Assembly: GCA_934047225.1 (NCBI GenBank) | Contig: OW203993.1 | Coordinates: forward strand, 24,132,069 to 24,196,068 | Source of the DNA: Ypsolopha sequella | Taxonomy: Eukaryota; Arthropoda; Insecta; Lepidoptera; Ypsolophidae | Direction of reading: 5' to 3' | DNA: 64,000 nt | Part shown: piece after piece, positions 55,543-64,000 of the stretch | Layout: each line of letters starts with the position of its first letter | Position numbering within the stretch: position 1 is the first letter of the stretch | Program-made: the position numbers and the translations under genes | Notes under the pieces: model-generated | Databases searched by the model: none | The model's input: only the letters and a program-made list of their open reading frames with translations | Told to the model about the DNA's origin: nothing

Positions 55543-56743
55543 GTTGCTTAGAATAATAAAATCTGTGTTCTTACTTTCATACACCCACAATGGTGTACCG
55601 ACCAATACATTTAAAAATAAAAGTTTGGTTGATAAGGCAAACTGCTATGTTTTACTATGTAACAATGTAGTAAAGCACCCTTACAGGGTGGTGTATTATA
55701 GTTGTCATGCCTTTTTTTTCATAAATGGGAAAAATCTTCCTAAGAACAGATATAATTGTTTGCTGTGTAAAATTTATTCAGTGTGGCACATTGAGTGTTC
55801 AAACAGTATCTCTGATAAATATTATTGTGTGTCTGCTTATCTGAAAACTAAATGTGATTCTATTTCTATCCGTAACTCAAATATGCAAATATTTCACACC
55901 AAAACTCCAAAAGTTTATATGATCACTGTACTAACTAATTTATTATGTAATTTTGTGAGCAAATTTTCCAGAAATGAAAACAACCTTCATAAGAACAAAT
56001 GTAATTGTTTGCTGTGTAAAATTTATTCATTGTGGCAAATTGAGTGTTCTAAAAGTATCTCTGATAAATATTATTATGTGTCTGCTTATCTGAAAACAAA
56101 ATGTGATATAGTGTCTGTCCGTTACTCAAATATGCAAATATTTTACACCAAAATTCTAAAAGTTTATATGAATACTGTACTAACTAATTTATTGTGTAAT
56201 TTTTTAAGCAAATTGTCCATAAATGGGAAAAAATTTCCTCAGAGCAAATATAATCGCTCGCTGTGTAAAATTTATTCTTTGTGGCAAATTGAATGCTCTT
56301 ACAGTATTTTTGATAAATATTATTATGAGTCTGCTTATCTAAAAACAAAATGTGATATTATTTCCGTCTGTAACTTAAATATGCAAATTTTTTACACCAA
56401 AATTCTTAAAGTTTATTTGAACACTGTACTAACTAATTTATTGTGTAATTTTATAAGCAAAGGGCACCCAGTGCACTTAGATTCATATAAAAACAATTGC
56501 ATCTACCCCTTAATCGTAATTCATACCTACTATTTTGAACTTCTTGCCTTATACACTCAATCCAAATATACTAATATCTTTAATATCTTTTATCTTGAAG
56601 AAAAAAATACAAATGCTGATTTACAGTACATAACATTCCATTATATGCTTAAAACTATTGTTTTTGAACCTAACATCTCTGAATATCAATCCTTGAACCC
56701 CCGCTTTGATGTTCTAGGGACTACTTTAATTAAAATACTATGA
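55397..56743 (+). CDS. Third LINE frame with three 83-residue repeats
   Basis: 448 codons in the +1 phase relative to ORF1. The first 49 codons overlap the ORF1 end. The next ~400 fill the ORF1-ORF2 spacer, and the stop overlaps the ORF2 start (ATGA, 56740-56743). Residues 110-358 are three repeats of 83 residues with the core LCKIYS.W.IEC...I.DKYY..SAYLKTKCD. Repeat 1 has a C-x2-C-x6-H-x2-C pattern reminiscent of half a zinc finger; repeats 2 and 3 have lost the histidine. The C-terminus (90 residues) is unlike anything I recognise. In such AT-rich DNA a 400-codon open frame is improbable by chance, but three repeats lower that surprise. Function unknown. Confidence 0.5.
   Translation: MRRTTSSAGPVMGRLTSGKLKTQKLSTSLGRWTLNEFLVEFCQQKLVNKLLRIIKSVFLLSYTHNGVPTNTFKNKSLVDKANCYVLLCNNVVKHPYRVVYYSCHAFFFINGKNLPKNRYNCLLCKIYSVWHIECSNSISDKYYCVSAYLKTKCDSISIRNSNMQIFHTKTPKVYMITVLTNLLCNFVSKFSRNENNLHKNKCNCLLCKIYSLWQIECSKSISDKYYYVSAYLKTKCDIVSVRYSNMQIFYTKILKVYMNTVLTNLLCNFLSKLSINGKKFPQSKYNRSLCKIYSLWQIECSYSIFDKYYYESAYLKTKCDIISVCNLNMQIFYTKILKVYLNTVLTNLLCNFISKGHPVHLDSYKNNCIYPLIVIHTYYFELLALYTQSKYTNIFNIFYLEEKNTNADLQYITFHYMLKTIVFEPNISEYQSLNPRFDVLGTTLIKIL
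55724..56470 (+). repeat. 249-bp tandem repeat, 3 copies
   Basis: Units at 55724, 55973 and 56222 with exact 249-bp spacing (AAATTTATTC after GCTGTGTAA in each). Copies are roughly 80-90% alike by eye, with no indels visible between them. The last ~10 bp of copy 3 diverge. Confidence 0.95.
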
Positions 56744-59730
56744 TGATTGAACTAGATCATAATTTCATTTGCTCGGTAATTGATAATTCAGAGATGTTCA
56801 CTTCAGCCAAAGTTGATTGTTTGGAAAATTGCAAATCCTTGATAAAGAATGACCACTTCAACATAATAACCTTTAATATTCGAAGTATTAAGGCTAACTT
56901 CGATGACTTTTTAATAATGTTGCACAGACTTGACACAGTTTACGATATTATAGTATTGGCCGAGTGCTGGCTTCATACCGCGTCCTATAGACCAAGACAT
57001 ATTTCAGGCTACAATCTTTACACCACCTCAATTTACAAATTTCAAAGTGACGGAGTTGCAGTGTATATTAAACAAAATCTGAACGTCCAAATTCAGGAAT
57101 TATCAATTCGAGACTCTAATACCTTACTCATAACAATCGACAAAAATATTTTCTTACTTTGTATTTATCGCTCCCCTCATGTACATAATGCAAAATTTTT
57201 TTTGGACGACTTGGATGCTGAGGTCACCAAACTATCTAAAAATAAAAACCTATTTATAACAGGTGATATAAACATCAATATTGGGAGTAATAGTGAAAAT
57301 GACACTAATACTGTTGATTATGAAAATATTCTCTCTTCCCATGGATTATGTCCTACAGCTCGACATCCAACGAGATTGTACAATTGCCTAGACCATTTCT
57401 TCGCTAGAGCAGAACACAAAATTAAGAGTTTGACTGTAAATACAGATACAACTGATCACTTTTTAATTGTTAACAGTATTGATTTTACCCCATCTAAAAA
57501 GGCTCGTTCTCGTGCAGTATTGACAAAAATTGATTATAAATCCCTAACCAAGTCTTTAAATGGTTTAGACTGGAGTAATACCCTAAATGAAATTGATGTA
57601 AATAAAGCAACTTATCAGCTTATTAGTACGTTACAGTCTCTAATAAAAAACCATACCAAAACAATAACACAACCACATAGATTACGCGCTGTAAAACCAT
57701 GGATTACGGAATCCTTAGTTAAATCTATAATTAAAAGAGATTCGTTGCACAAAGTGGCACGAAAATTTCCGGACAGTGAAGAAATACAAAAATCGTACAA
57801 AACTTATAGAAATATTTGTAAAATAGCAACCAAGGCTGCTCGTGATCTTTACTTTGGTAACAAAATAGAACGTAATAAATTCAATTCTCGAAAAACTTGG
57901 AATATCATCAAAGAAGCTGCGGACTTTGAGAAAAAGTCAAAAAATGCTTCAATCTCACTTTTAGATGGTAAAATAAACAATGCAGAGTCTGTCAATAGAG
58001 TAAACACATATTTCTGCAACATAGGCAAAGAGCTTGCTCAATCTACACTTACTCGTCTTAATAGATCAGAAGAAGACCTATCTAATGACATAATTTCAAC
58101 AACAAAACATCCCAATTCATTCTACTTATCTCCCGTTAGTGCCGAAGAAATATTGTCTACCATAAAGGAACTAAAATTTTCTCATTCTTCTGGTTGGGAT
58201 AATATAAGTAACGAAATTTTAAAAAAAATCGGATTTCTCATTCTAGAACCTCTTGTCCATATCTTTAATCTAAGCTTCGCTAATGGCATCTTTCCAGACT
58301 ATTTCAAACTGGCTACTGTTGTTCCTCTGCATAAAGGAGGTGATACTAAAAACGTCAAGAACTATAGACCTATTGCTATGCTACCTACCATCTCTAAGGT
58401 ATTGGAAAAATTAGTAAAACGACGTCTCATCAGCTTTTTGGAAAAACATAATCTATTGTCAGATAAGCAATATGGTTTCAGGCATAAAAGGTCAACAGGT
58501 GACGCCTTAGATGACTTGACTAGCTACCTTGTTGAACAGTTGGACAATGAGAGACGTTGCATCGGTGTGTTCCTGGATCTGGCCAAGGCTTTTGATACAG
58601 TTTCTATTCCAATACTACTTTGCAAACTGGAAAGCCTTGGCATAAGAGACCTACCAATGCATTGGTTCCGCTCGTATCTAGAAAATAGACACCAAAAAGT
58701 CAACATCGAGGGTTCAATAAGTGAATCTTTGCCTGTATCCTATGGAGTCCCCCAAGGCAGCGTCCTGGGCCCTGTTTTGTTCTTGATTTACATAAATAGC
58801 TTGACTGATTTAAATACTATAAATGGTAGGATAGTGTCTTTCGCGGATGATACTGCCCTCATTTTTACAGACTCTAATTGGGATACAGTCTTCAATAAAG
58901 CAAATCGTGGAGTTGCGTTGATTAAAGAGTGGCTCGACAAGAACTTACTAACGCTGAACATAAGCAAAACCAAATATTTATGTTTCACTAAAACAGATCA
59001 CACAGCCGCAGAGGACAGTCATTGTCTGAAACTTCATACTTGTAACAACTTATCCAATTTCTCCGCCCTTCAATGTCAATGCGATACCATTGAACGTGTG
59101 AAAACGATCCGTTACCTAGGGGTTGTTCTTGATGATAGACTCAACTGGCATGAGCACATTAAAACCCTGTCTGGGCGGATACGAAAGTTGTCCTTCATTT
59201 TCGGGTCCCTTAAAAATATTCTTAACAATAAGCTTAAACTAAGTGTATACTACGCTATGTGCCAAAGCCTAGTCTCTTACTGCATTGATTCCTGGGGTGG
59301 TGCTGCCAAAACAAAAATTTTACAGCTTGAAAGAGCTCAGCGTATGGTTATTAAAGTAATGTTGAAGAAACCATTTCGGTCTGACACAGACCTTCTACAT
59401 CAAGAAAGTGGAATACTAAGTGTTCGTAGACTTTTTATCTCCAATATTCTAACAAAATTGTCATTTCAAGAGGTGGCATCAACCGCCAATGAAAACAAAG
59501 GCAGCAGGTCAGTTAGACTTGAGGGTAAACTTAAAGTCCCCAGAGTAAGCTCTGCATTTGCTAACCGTTTTAAAAACTTTTTGGGTCCATTCATTTACAA
59601 TCAAATTAACAAAGAAATACCTCTAGAAGATAAAACTAAATTAAAACATAATTTAATAAGAAAACTCCGTACTTGGCTTTTATCAAAATCTTATGATTGC
59701 ATTGAAAAACTTTTGCATATCGAATCTTAG
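56740..59730 (+). CDS. LINE ORF2: AP endonuclease and reverse transcriptase
   Basis: 996 residues, intact. Residues about 40-255 are the apurinic/apyrimidinic-type endonuclease (FNIRSIKANF with N46, LAECWL, ITGDINI, TDHFLI) that nicks the target. Residues about 500-770 are the reverse transcriptase: NYRPIAMLPT, YGFRHKRST, catalytic FLDLAKAFDT with D613, GVPQGSVLGPVLF, and FADDTA with D703-D704. A C-terminal part with RTIRYLGVVLDDRLNW-like sequence (residues 785-805) and a cysteine-poor tail follows. Length and order fit the CR1/jockey group. All key residues are present, so the enzyme may be active. The start shares ATGA with the upstream frame, suggesting coupled termination-reinitiation. 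Confidence 0.95.
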   Translation: MMIELDHNFICSVIDNSEMFTSAKVDCLENCKSLIKNDHFNIITFNIRSIKANFDDFLIMLHRLDTVYDIIVLAECWLHTASYRPRHISGYNLYTTSIYKFQSDGVAVYIKQNLNVQIQELSIRDSNTLLITIDKNIFLLCIYRSPHVHNAKFFLDDLDAEVTKLSKNKNLFITGDININIGSNSENDTNTVDYENILSSHGLCPTARHPTRLYNCLDHFFARAEHKIKSLTVNTDTTDHFLIVNSIDFTPSKKARSRAVLTKIDYKSLTKSLNGLDWSNTLNEIDVNKATYQLISTLQSLIKNHTKTITQPHRLRAVKPWITESLVKSIIKRDSLHKVARKFPDSEEIQKSYKTYRNICKIATKAARDLYFGNKIERNKFNSRKTWNIIKEAADFEKKSKNASISLLDGKINNAESVNRVNTYFCNIGKELAQSTLTRLNRSEEDLSNDIISTTKHPNSFYLSPVSAEEILSTIKELKFSHSSGWDNISNEILKKIGFLILEPLVHIFNLSFANGIFPDYFKLATVVPLHKGGDTKNVKNYRPIAMLPTISKVLEKLVKRRLISFLEKHNLLSDKQYGFRHKRSTGDALDDLTSYLVEQLDNERRCIGVFLDLAKAFDTVSIPILLCKLESLGIRDLPMHWFRSYLENRHQKVNIEGSISESLPVSYGVPQGSVLGPVLFLIYINSLTDLNTINGRIVSFADDTALIFTDSNWDTVFNKANRGVALIKEWLDKNLLTLNISKTKYLCFTKTDHTAAEDSHCLKLHTCNNLSNFSALQCQCDTIERVKTIRYLGVVLDDRLNWHEHIKTLSGRIRKLSFIFGSLKNILNNKLKLSVYYAMCQSLVSYCIDSWGGAAKTKILQLERAQRMVIKVMLKKPFRSDTDLLHQESGILSVRRLFISNILTKLSFQEVASTANENKGSRSVRLEGKLKVPRVSSAFANRFKNFLGPFIYNQINKEIPLEDKTKLKHNLIRKLRTWLLSKSYDCIEKLLHIES

Positions 59731-60311
59731 CATTAAATAAACTTTTCATTCCCCCCTTCCTGCCCATATATATATAATATATATATATATTATTTTTTCT
59801 AGTGATTTACATGTTATACATTGCTCACACGGACACTTCTTTCTATAGGTACCCACATACATATAAGCGAAAACTTCATTTATCACTTATAGAAAAACTA
59901 TTTCCCATTAGGTAACACATTTACACTTAATCGTATATTTATATATGATATCATAAACTAATCATACACTTAGGTACAATTTACAAAATAAAATAACTGT
60001 TTATATTAATTATAGCACTGGGCGCCCTTTGGCGAAAATAACTTCATAGTGCTTCCGTGTTACGGAGAACTCTAGTATCGGAGCACACATATTCGAAACT
60101 ATTATTATGTGCTAGGTTGTTAGTTTTACCAGAGAATATAAAGTATTACTACGTAAAGAAGCGACACTCACCTCCCCGCGCGAATTTAACGTCCCCCGCG
60201 GTCCCCCGCAAGTTAGTGGAAATCTGGAGTCAGGCAGAGCTCGATTACCACTCGTTTGCTGCGCGCGTGTTTTGTTACAAAGTTTTATCACGATACTGAT
60301 TTTTAATCAGT
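59731..60311 (+). other. LINE 3' UTR and adjoining sequence
   Basis: CATTAAATAAACTTT follows the stop and a broken TA run lies at about 59767-59791. The LINE end is near 59990. At 60014-60032 GGGCGCCCTTTGGCGAAAA is close to the inverse of the presumed LINE start (50533-50551). The 80-codon frame at 60057-60299 has no recognised domain. Confidence 0.5.
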
Positions 60312-60362
60312 ATGGTGCGTTATTGCAGTGTTTATGGATGCCTGGAAAACTTTTTTTCAAAA
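60312..60362 (+). other. THAP-like first-exon fragment
   Basis: A short + frame reads MVRYCSVYGCLENFFSK before a stop. The opening MVRYCSVYGC is the typical start of a THAP zinc finger (first two cysteines), as in P-element transposases and THAP proteins. The remaining Cys/His are not present, so it is at most an exon scrap. Confidence 0.25.
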
Positions 60363-60593
60363 ATTAGAATTGCGTGATCAAACCTTACAATTTCGTTCAG
60401 TAACGCATTTGGAACAATAAAATCAGTATTTATAACTTTCCATGTTTTGACAAGTTTTCATTTTTTTTACAAAATTTATGTTTGAGTAGTTGTTAATTAT
60501 ATGATGATCATTTATGCATACGAAACTATATAGGTACCTACTAAGCTTAGGCATACTATATATTTACTTTTAAAGTAACGAAAAAGCAGCGAT

Positions 60594-60950
60594 AACTCAG
60601 GGGTAGAACGCTGGCCTCTTAATCTTGAGATTACGGTTCGATCTCCGGTCGGGCATGCACCAATTAGTTCTTCGGAATTTACATAATGTGCATAGTATTT
60701 GCTAATAGGTACTTACCACTTGTGAACAGTGAAGGAAAACATAGTAAGGAAACCTGCATGCCCTAAAAAGAGTGTATTTGTGCCCGAAGAACGATGATAG
60801 GGCTCACCACCCATCACGTTGGGACGTAATATTTGCAGGTGAAACGCGGGTTTACCGAGTGTGGGTGGACTGTGGCTTGCATTTCAAAGTTCACACCCGG
60901 AACACATCCGACACCCCCCGGGGTATTCAGGTCGTAACGATTTATATACA
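60594..60950 (+). repeat. tRNA-derived SINE, longest copy
   Basis: The head has AACTCAGGGGTAGAACGCTGG (A box region) and ACGGTTCGATCTCCGG (B box). The body has GTGAAGGAAAACATAGTAAG, CCTGCATGCC, TGTGCCCGAAG, TTGGGACGTAAT, and the tail TTCACACCCGG ... CCCCGGGGT. Fragments lie at 35337, 36672 and 11890. The anticodon-like loop CTTAATC gives no functional tRNA. Confidence 0.8.
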
Positions 60951-60969
60951 TATCTAAGGTTAAATAACA

Positions 60970-61182
60970 TTATTTGGCGAAACTCAAAACAAAGGTAGTA
61001 CTAGTCTATATGGACAACTGTTTGTATGGGAGCTAAGCGAAATTCTTAACTTTTTTTCACTTCCTTCTATACAAATTGCTCCGATCAGCTGACTCGTCCA
61101 GTATGGAAAGGTGAAAACGAATTTTAAGAATTTTTCACTATCCTATTAAAAAAAGTTATTCATATGGACATGTTCTACATAT
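60970..61182 (+). mobile_element. TTAGTTGGCGA MITE, cut by the LTR element
   Basis: TTATTTGGCGAAACTCAAAAC ... CCGATCAGCTGACTCGTCCAGTATGG ... GGACATGTTCTACATAT matches 24617-24856 but stops where the LTR begins. The missing last ~25 bp should lie beyond the right window edge. Confidence 0.8.
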
Positions 61183-61846
61183 TGTAGCGTTATTTTTAAA
61201 AAAAAAAAAATATTTATTTTCCGCCACATACTACGAACGTAATTTCGAATTGAATTTGGACTGCCACCAGGCAAGCCTGGTGACAGCCAAAAAAAGAGGT
61301 AAACCTGGATGAATAAACCGTATAATTTTATCTTAAAATACACAAAAACAACAAAACCGAGGTAAGAAAAATATGGTACAAAAGAACAATAATATCAGAG
61401 GAGTATCGCTACAAAGGAAATTCTTAGATCAAAAAAATTATTATAAATTCCACTTATTTAAGATTTTAATTTCCTTTTAGCTTGAACGACGCATTTATTC
61501 ATAAAATAATGGATTTTAAATTTGGTTGTCGACACTAGTTTATAGGATCCTTTAAACTAAGATTTCACGGAAGTTTTGATAACTCTTGATCCGAAAGAAA
61601 AACGTAATAATAAGGTGTTACGAGCAATCGTTATCTAGCTTTACACTAAGGAATAAAAATAATCGATGCTGAATATTAAGCTACAGATATTAAAAACCTG
61701 GTAAGGGTCTCTTCGTGACTTTGGGAGTTTCCGGTGTTCCCGGGAGCAGTCGATGAAGCTTGGCGATTTCAATTTTTGTATCGGAAGCTTTAGCTCACCA
61801 GGGACGTGGTCCTTACATCAGGCCTCATTAGGTACAACCGTACAAG

Positions 61847-62098
61847 ATGGCGGATGGGATAATCAAACTAGGGAGACCCAGAAACCCTTTAAAAAATAAT
61901 CCCGAAGGGTCGCTGTAAAGAAATAAAACAACGGCGTCAAGACATGCTTATGAAACGAGGGAAAGGAAATTAACGTATTGGAAACGGGACGAAAAGGATT
62001 TTCAGAGAATGAAACCAAAATTACACAAAACTTACCGGGAAATGCAGGAAAACTGGCTTAAACAATGCTCATGGCAAATGCGCTCTGTTTCTATATAA
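61847..62098 (+). pseudogene. Protein-like frame with one in-frame stop
   Basis: Starting at ATG 61847, 23 codons with an AT-hook-like LGRPRNP, a TAA (61916-61918), then 59 further open codons in the same phase (ASRHAYETRERKLTYWKRDE ... YREMQENWLKQC), very rich in charged residues. It reads opposite to the inferred direction of the LTR element. Unknown family; possibly a captured or overlapping remnant. Confidence 0.3.
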
Positions 62099-62539
62099 GT
62101 TATAGATAAGATATAGTTTTAAAATTTGATATTTTAAATTTCTTGTGGCAAATTTCCTTCCTCTGTCACGATCTTCTTTGATATGAGAAAAATAACAAAA
62201 AAAATCTGACAAGATCATTCTAACTATTTGAATTCGAAAATTCAGAAAAGCAGCCAACGATAAAGAAAGACTAAAAATATATAAAAAGGTTGAATACTTG
62301 TAGCGAATGCTACAATATCCTCAAACGACACAAAAAATTTAAACTAGCTTAAAGGAAATTAACTTCCAGAAGGATAAACAATCGGATAAACACCTAGACT
62401 AATCAAAATGCCTTGAAACAAAAGGACTTGATTAAGTAAAAACAAGGTAGTAGCCTATATTGCTCTCTGACCCACAAACTATCTTCAGGCAACAATCACG
62501 TAGAAATGTTGCTCCGTTGCTGCCTGAAGAAGGACAAAC

Positions 62540-62960
62540 CAACACACTAACAAACCACTAAACAACAAATTAACGACCAACAAATCAATAACCAACAAAC
62601 TAACAACCAACAAACAACAACCAACAACTCAACAACCAACAAATCAACAACCAACAAATTAACGATCAACAAATCAACAACCAACAAACTAACAACTACC
62701 AAACCAACAATGAACAAAACAAGAACTAACCAATTAAAAACCAACAAATCAACAAAACAGCAATCCAAAAACCAACAACTCAACAACCAACAAACCAAAA
62801 ACCAACAAATTAACTAACAACAAATCAACAACCAACAAGTTAACTACCAACAAACCAACAACCAACAAATTAACTACCAACGAATCATCAACCAACAAAC
62901 TAACAATCAACAAAATAAATAACCAACAAATCAACAACCATCAAACCAAGAGCCAACAAA
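62540..62960 (+). repeat. CAACAAACCAA low-complexity tract
   Basis: More than 400 bp of irregular (ACCAACAAAY)n-like sequence, 10-18 bp periods, inside the LTR element. It yields leucine/valine-rich minus frames (62547-62937) that are compositional artefacts. Confidence 0.9.
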
Positions 62961-63811
62961 TTAAAATCGAAAGGATACATTATTTAACAAAAAGGGAGAA
63001 TTTATCAAAAATAGTGTAAATCGGAAGCCGCAATAATATGTGCAAAAAAAGGTTTTGCTATTCAATTGACCTCCATACAGCGAAAATAGTTTGTTAAAAA
63101 ATGTAAACCAGAAAGTTCAAAATAATAGACAAATATTCAAATGTCGACTTTGACAGTTGACAAGACTGAAAATGTAAACAAAGATTTCAGCAATTGCAAA
63201 ACCTTTTCAGGAAAAATATAACATTTGTTCTGTAAAAACAAAAAGATTACTTCGAGGATTTGCGACAAAATTTCTTGCAAGGAAGAGACAATCTCAATAT
63301 TATTGTGAAAATTTTGTAACGAAATGAGATTGCCTATATTGGATTAGGGATCAACAGGAAACGAATAAAGTGACCACCCGGATCTACTGGTATCAACAAT
63401 TATGCTAGAAACACAATAAATATGTTTAACTAGTAACTACCACATTTATGGATAAATTACAATAAATTTATTTGACTTGAAAACTCAGTGTAATTTATTT
63501 ACTAGAACAGGTAACAATTATTAATGATAGATATGGAAAGCAATAGGCTACTAAATATTGAAATGCACTTACCTGCAGGTCCTACCTAACTATACATAAG
63601 GAAATTAGGTTAGGGATAGGATAATATACACACACAAATAAAACAGGTAATACACAAAAAGTGTGTAAATACTTTATTCCTTTATTAAAATTTGCAAAAC
63701 ATAGATTTCACAAATTAAGGGTACTCATAAAGACAAAAAATATTCTTCGTGGAAAAATTTGGTTCCTTTCGACAGCTTGGTATTGGGGTTCCTTAGAAGA
63801 GAAAACGCTGC
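62961..63811. other. Internal region of the LTR element
   Basis: AT-rich, no recognisable coding domain on either strand. The 82-codon + frame (63661-63909) and its minus counterpart have no identifiable features. Confidence 0.4.
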
Positions 63812-63930
63812 CTGAAAACAAACAAAATTTAGTAGGTTGGAAAATTAGTCTACGAAAGCGTAGACACCACCGTCGAATTGAGAAAAAAACGTTAAAGTAC
63901 AGCAAGTAATATTCAGAAAACCGTACTTAC
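63812..63930 (-). other. Possible 119-bp leader intron
   Basis: On the minus strand, directly after the primer site, AACAAAAG|GTAAGTACGG is a strong donor. TTTTGTTTGTTTTCAG|GCAGCG is a strong acceptor 119 bp on, and GACTAATTTTCC lies at a plausible branch-point distance. Splicing is inferred from sequence only. Confidence 0.45.
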
Positions 63931-63933
63931 CTT

Positions 63934-63947
63934 TTGTTCGGGCGCCA
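63934..63947 (-). promoter_or_regulatory. Primer binding site (tRNA-Lys type)
   Basis: On the minus strand, TGGCGCCCGAACAA begins 4 bases after the LTR end (...AACGCTACA TTTA). TGGCGCCCGAAC is the complement of the 3' end of tRNA-Lys used by many retroelements. Confidence 0.75.
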
Positions 63948-63951
63948 TAAA

Positions 63952-64000
63952 TGTAGCGTTATTTTTAAAAAAAAAAAATTATTTATTTTCCGCCACATAC
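63952..64000 (-). repeat. Start of the second LTR (cut by window end)
   Basis: The first 49 bases match 61183-61231 except for one A-run length difference and one A/T change (AAATTATT versus AAATATT). Confidence 0.85.

Larger units (their letters stand above)
50534..59990 (+). mobile_element. CR1/jockey-group LINE, near complete, interrupted by an LTR element
   Basis: In order: a 5' leader, ORF1 (PHD finger, split by the 51693-55219 insertion), a spacer holding a third long frame, ORF2 (endonuclease plus reverse transcriptase) and a short 3' UTR. Without the insertion it would be about 5.9 kb. Both outer boundaries are approximate: the left is set at CGCCAGAGGGCGC after a T-run, the right at the last UTR-like sequence. 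No target duplication or 3' microsatellite could be fixed. Confidence 0.8.
61183..64000 (-). mobile_element. Non-autonomous LTR retrotransposon, right LTR truncated by window edge
   Basis: TGTAGCGTTATTTTTAAAAA ... TTATTTTCCGCCACATAC occurs at 61183 and again at 63952-64000, so both LTRs begin in the window. A primer site for tRNA-Lys on the minus strand sets the orientation. No gag, protease, reverse transcriptase or integrase is recognisable in the ~2.7 kb between LTR starts. The inner edge of the left LTR cannot be fixed because its partner is not fully visible; pyrimidine-rich AATTTCCTTCCTCTG at 62147 is one candidate polypurine tract (minus). Confidence 0.75.

Noticed and set aside
57615..58988. 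Minus frames opposite LINE ORF2
   Set aside because: Shadow frames of the intact reverse transcriptase gene.
60594..60670. tRNA gene
   Set aside because: The head is followed by a SINE body present elsewhere, and the anticodon arm is not intact.
62547..62937. Leucine/valine-rich minus frames resembling membrane proteins
   Set aside because: Pure consequence of the CAACAAACC tract read in reverse.
63661..63909. 82-codon basic + frame as an accessory gene
   Set aside because: It runs across the inferred minus-strand leader intron and has no recognisable family. Too weak to call.

Overview
The window looks like gene-poor nuclear DNA of a moth or butterfly. It is AT-rich and almost wholly built from transposable elements and their remains. 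The lepidopteran assignment rests on remembered repeat families: RTE-like LINE tails ending in a conserved EAYVQQW motif, tRNA-derived SINEs with a GTGAAGGAAAACAT core, a GGCCAAGTGCGA...GGGTACGGAACCCTA repeat, and many TA-, TTAA- or 8-bp-TSD MITEs. No database was searched. I found no convincing host gene, no rRNA or free-standing tRNA gene and no CRISPR array. All families, clades and boundaries were judged by eye.

Layout. 0-12 kb: nested MITEs (411-1013 inside 348-1091), a palindromic MITE, a possible tyrosine-recombinase scrap, a LINE 3' end (9655-9998) and a hAT MITE with a clean 8-bp duplication that contains another MITE (10347-11168). 12-19.4 kb: a local cluster of TTAAGGCG-ended MITEs and a 9 x 46 bp minisatellite. 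20-28 kb: dispersed repeats, two hammerhead-like hairpins and a MITE that jumped into its own family member (23662-24128). 28.2-30.4 kb: a Tc1/mariner-IS630 type element with ~620-670 bp inverted repeats and an in-frame deleted transposase (228 aa). 33-40 kb: more MITEs, SINE pieces and LINE ends. 40.9-45 kb: little recognisable. 45-50 kb: a hAT MITE with an 8-bp duplication, several palindromic MITEs and a 594-bp near-perfect palindrome.

50.5-60 kb is the centrepiece: a nearly complete CR1/jockey-group LINE on the + strand. Its PHD-finger ORF1 is split by a young LTR retrotransposon on the - strand (51693-55219; two identical 214-bp LTRs, TAGT duplication). The LTR element keeps an intact gag but almost no pol. 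Between ORF1 and the intact 996-aa endonuclease/reverse-transcriptase ORF2 lies a third long reading frame (55397-56743). It carries three 83-residue tandem repeats and overlaps the ORF2 start as ATGA. 61.2-64 kb is a second, minus-strand LTR element without gag-pol. It shows a tRNA-Lys-type primer site and a possible short leader intron, and its outer LTR runs off the window.

How the parts work together: this is a nested stack rather than a pathway. The LINE ORF2 and perhaps ORF1 proteins would drive retrotransposition. The gag-only and gag-less LTR elements and the many MITEs would depend on enzymes from elsewhere. The DDE-less transposase may bind DNA without cutting it (inference).
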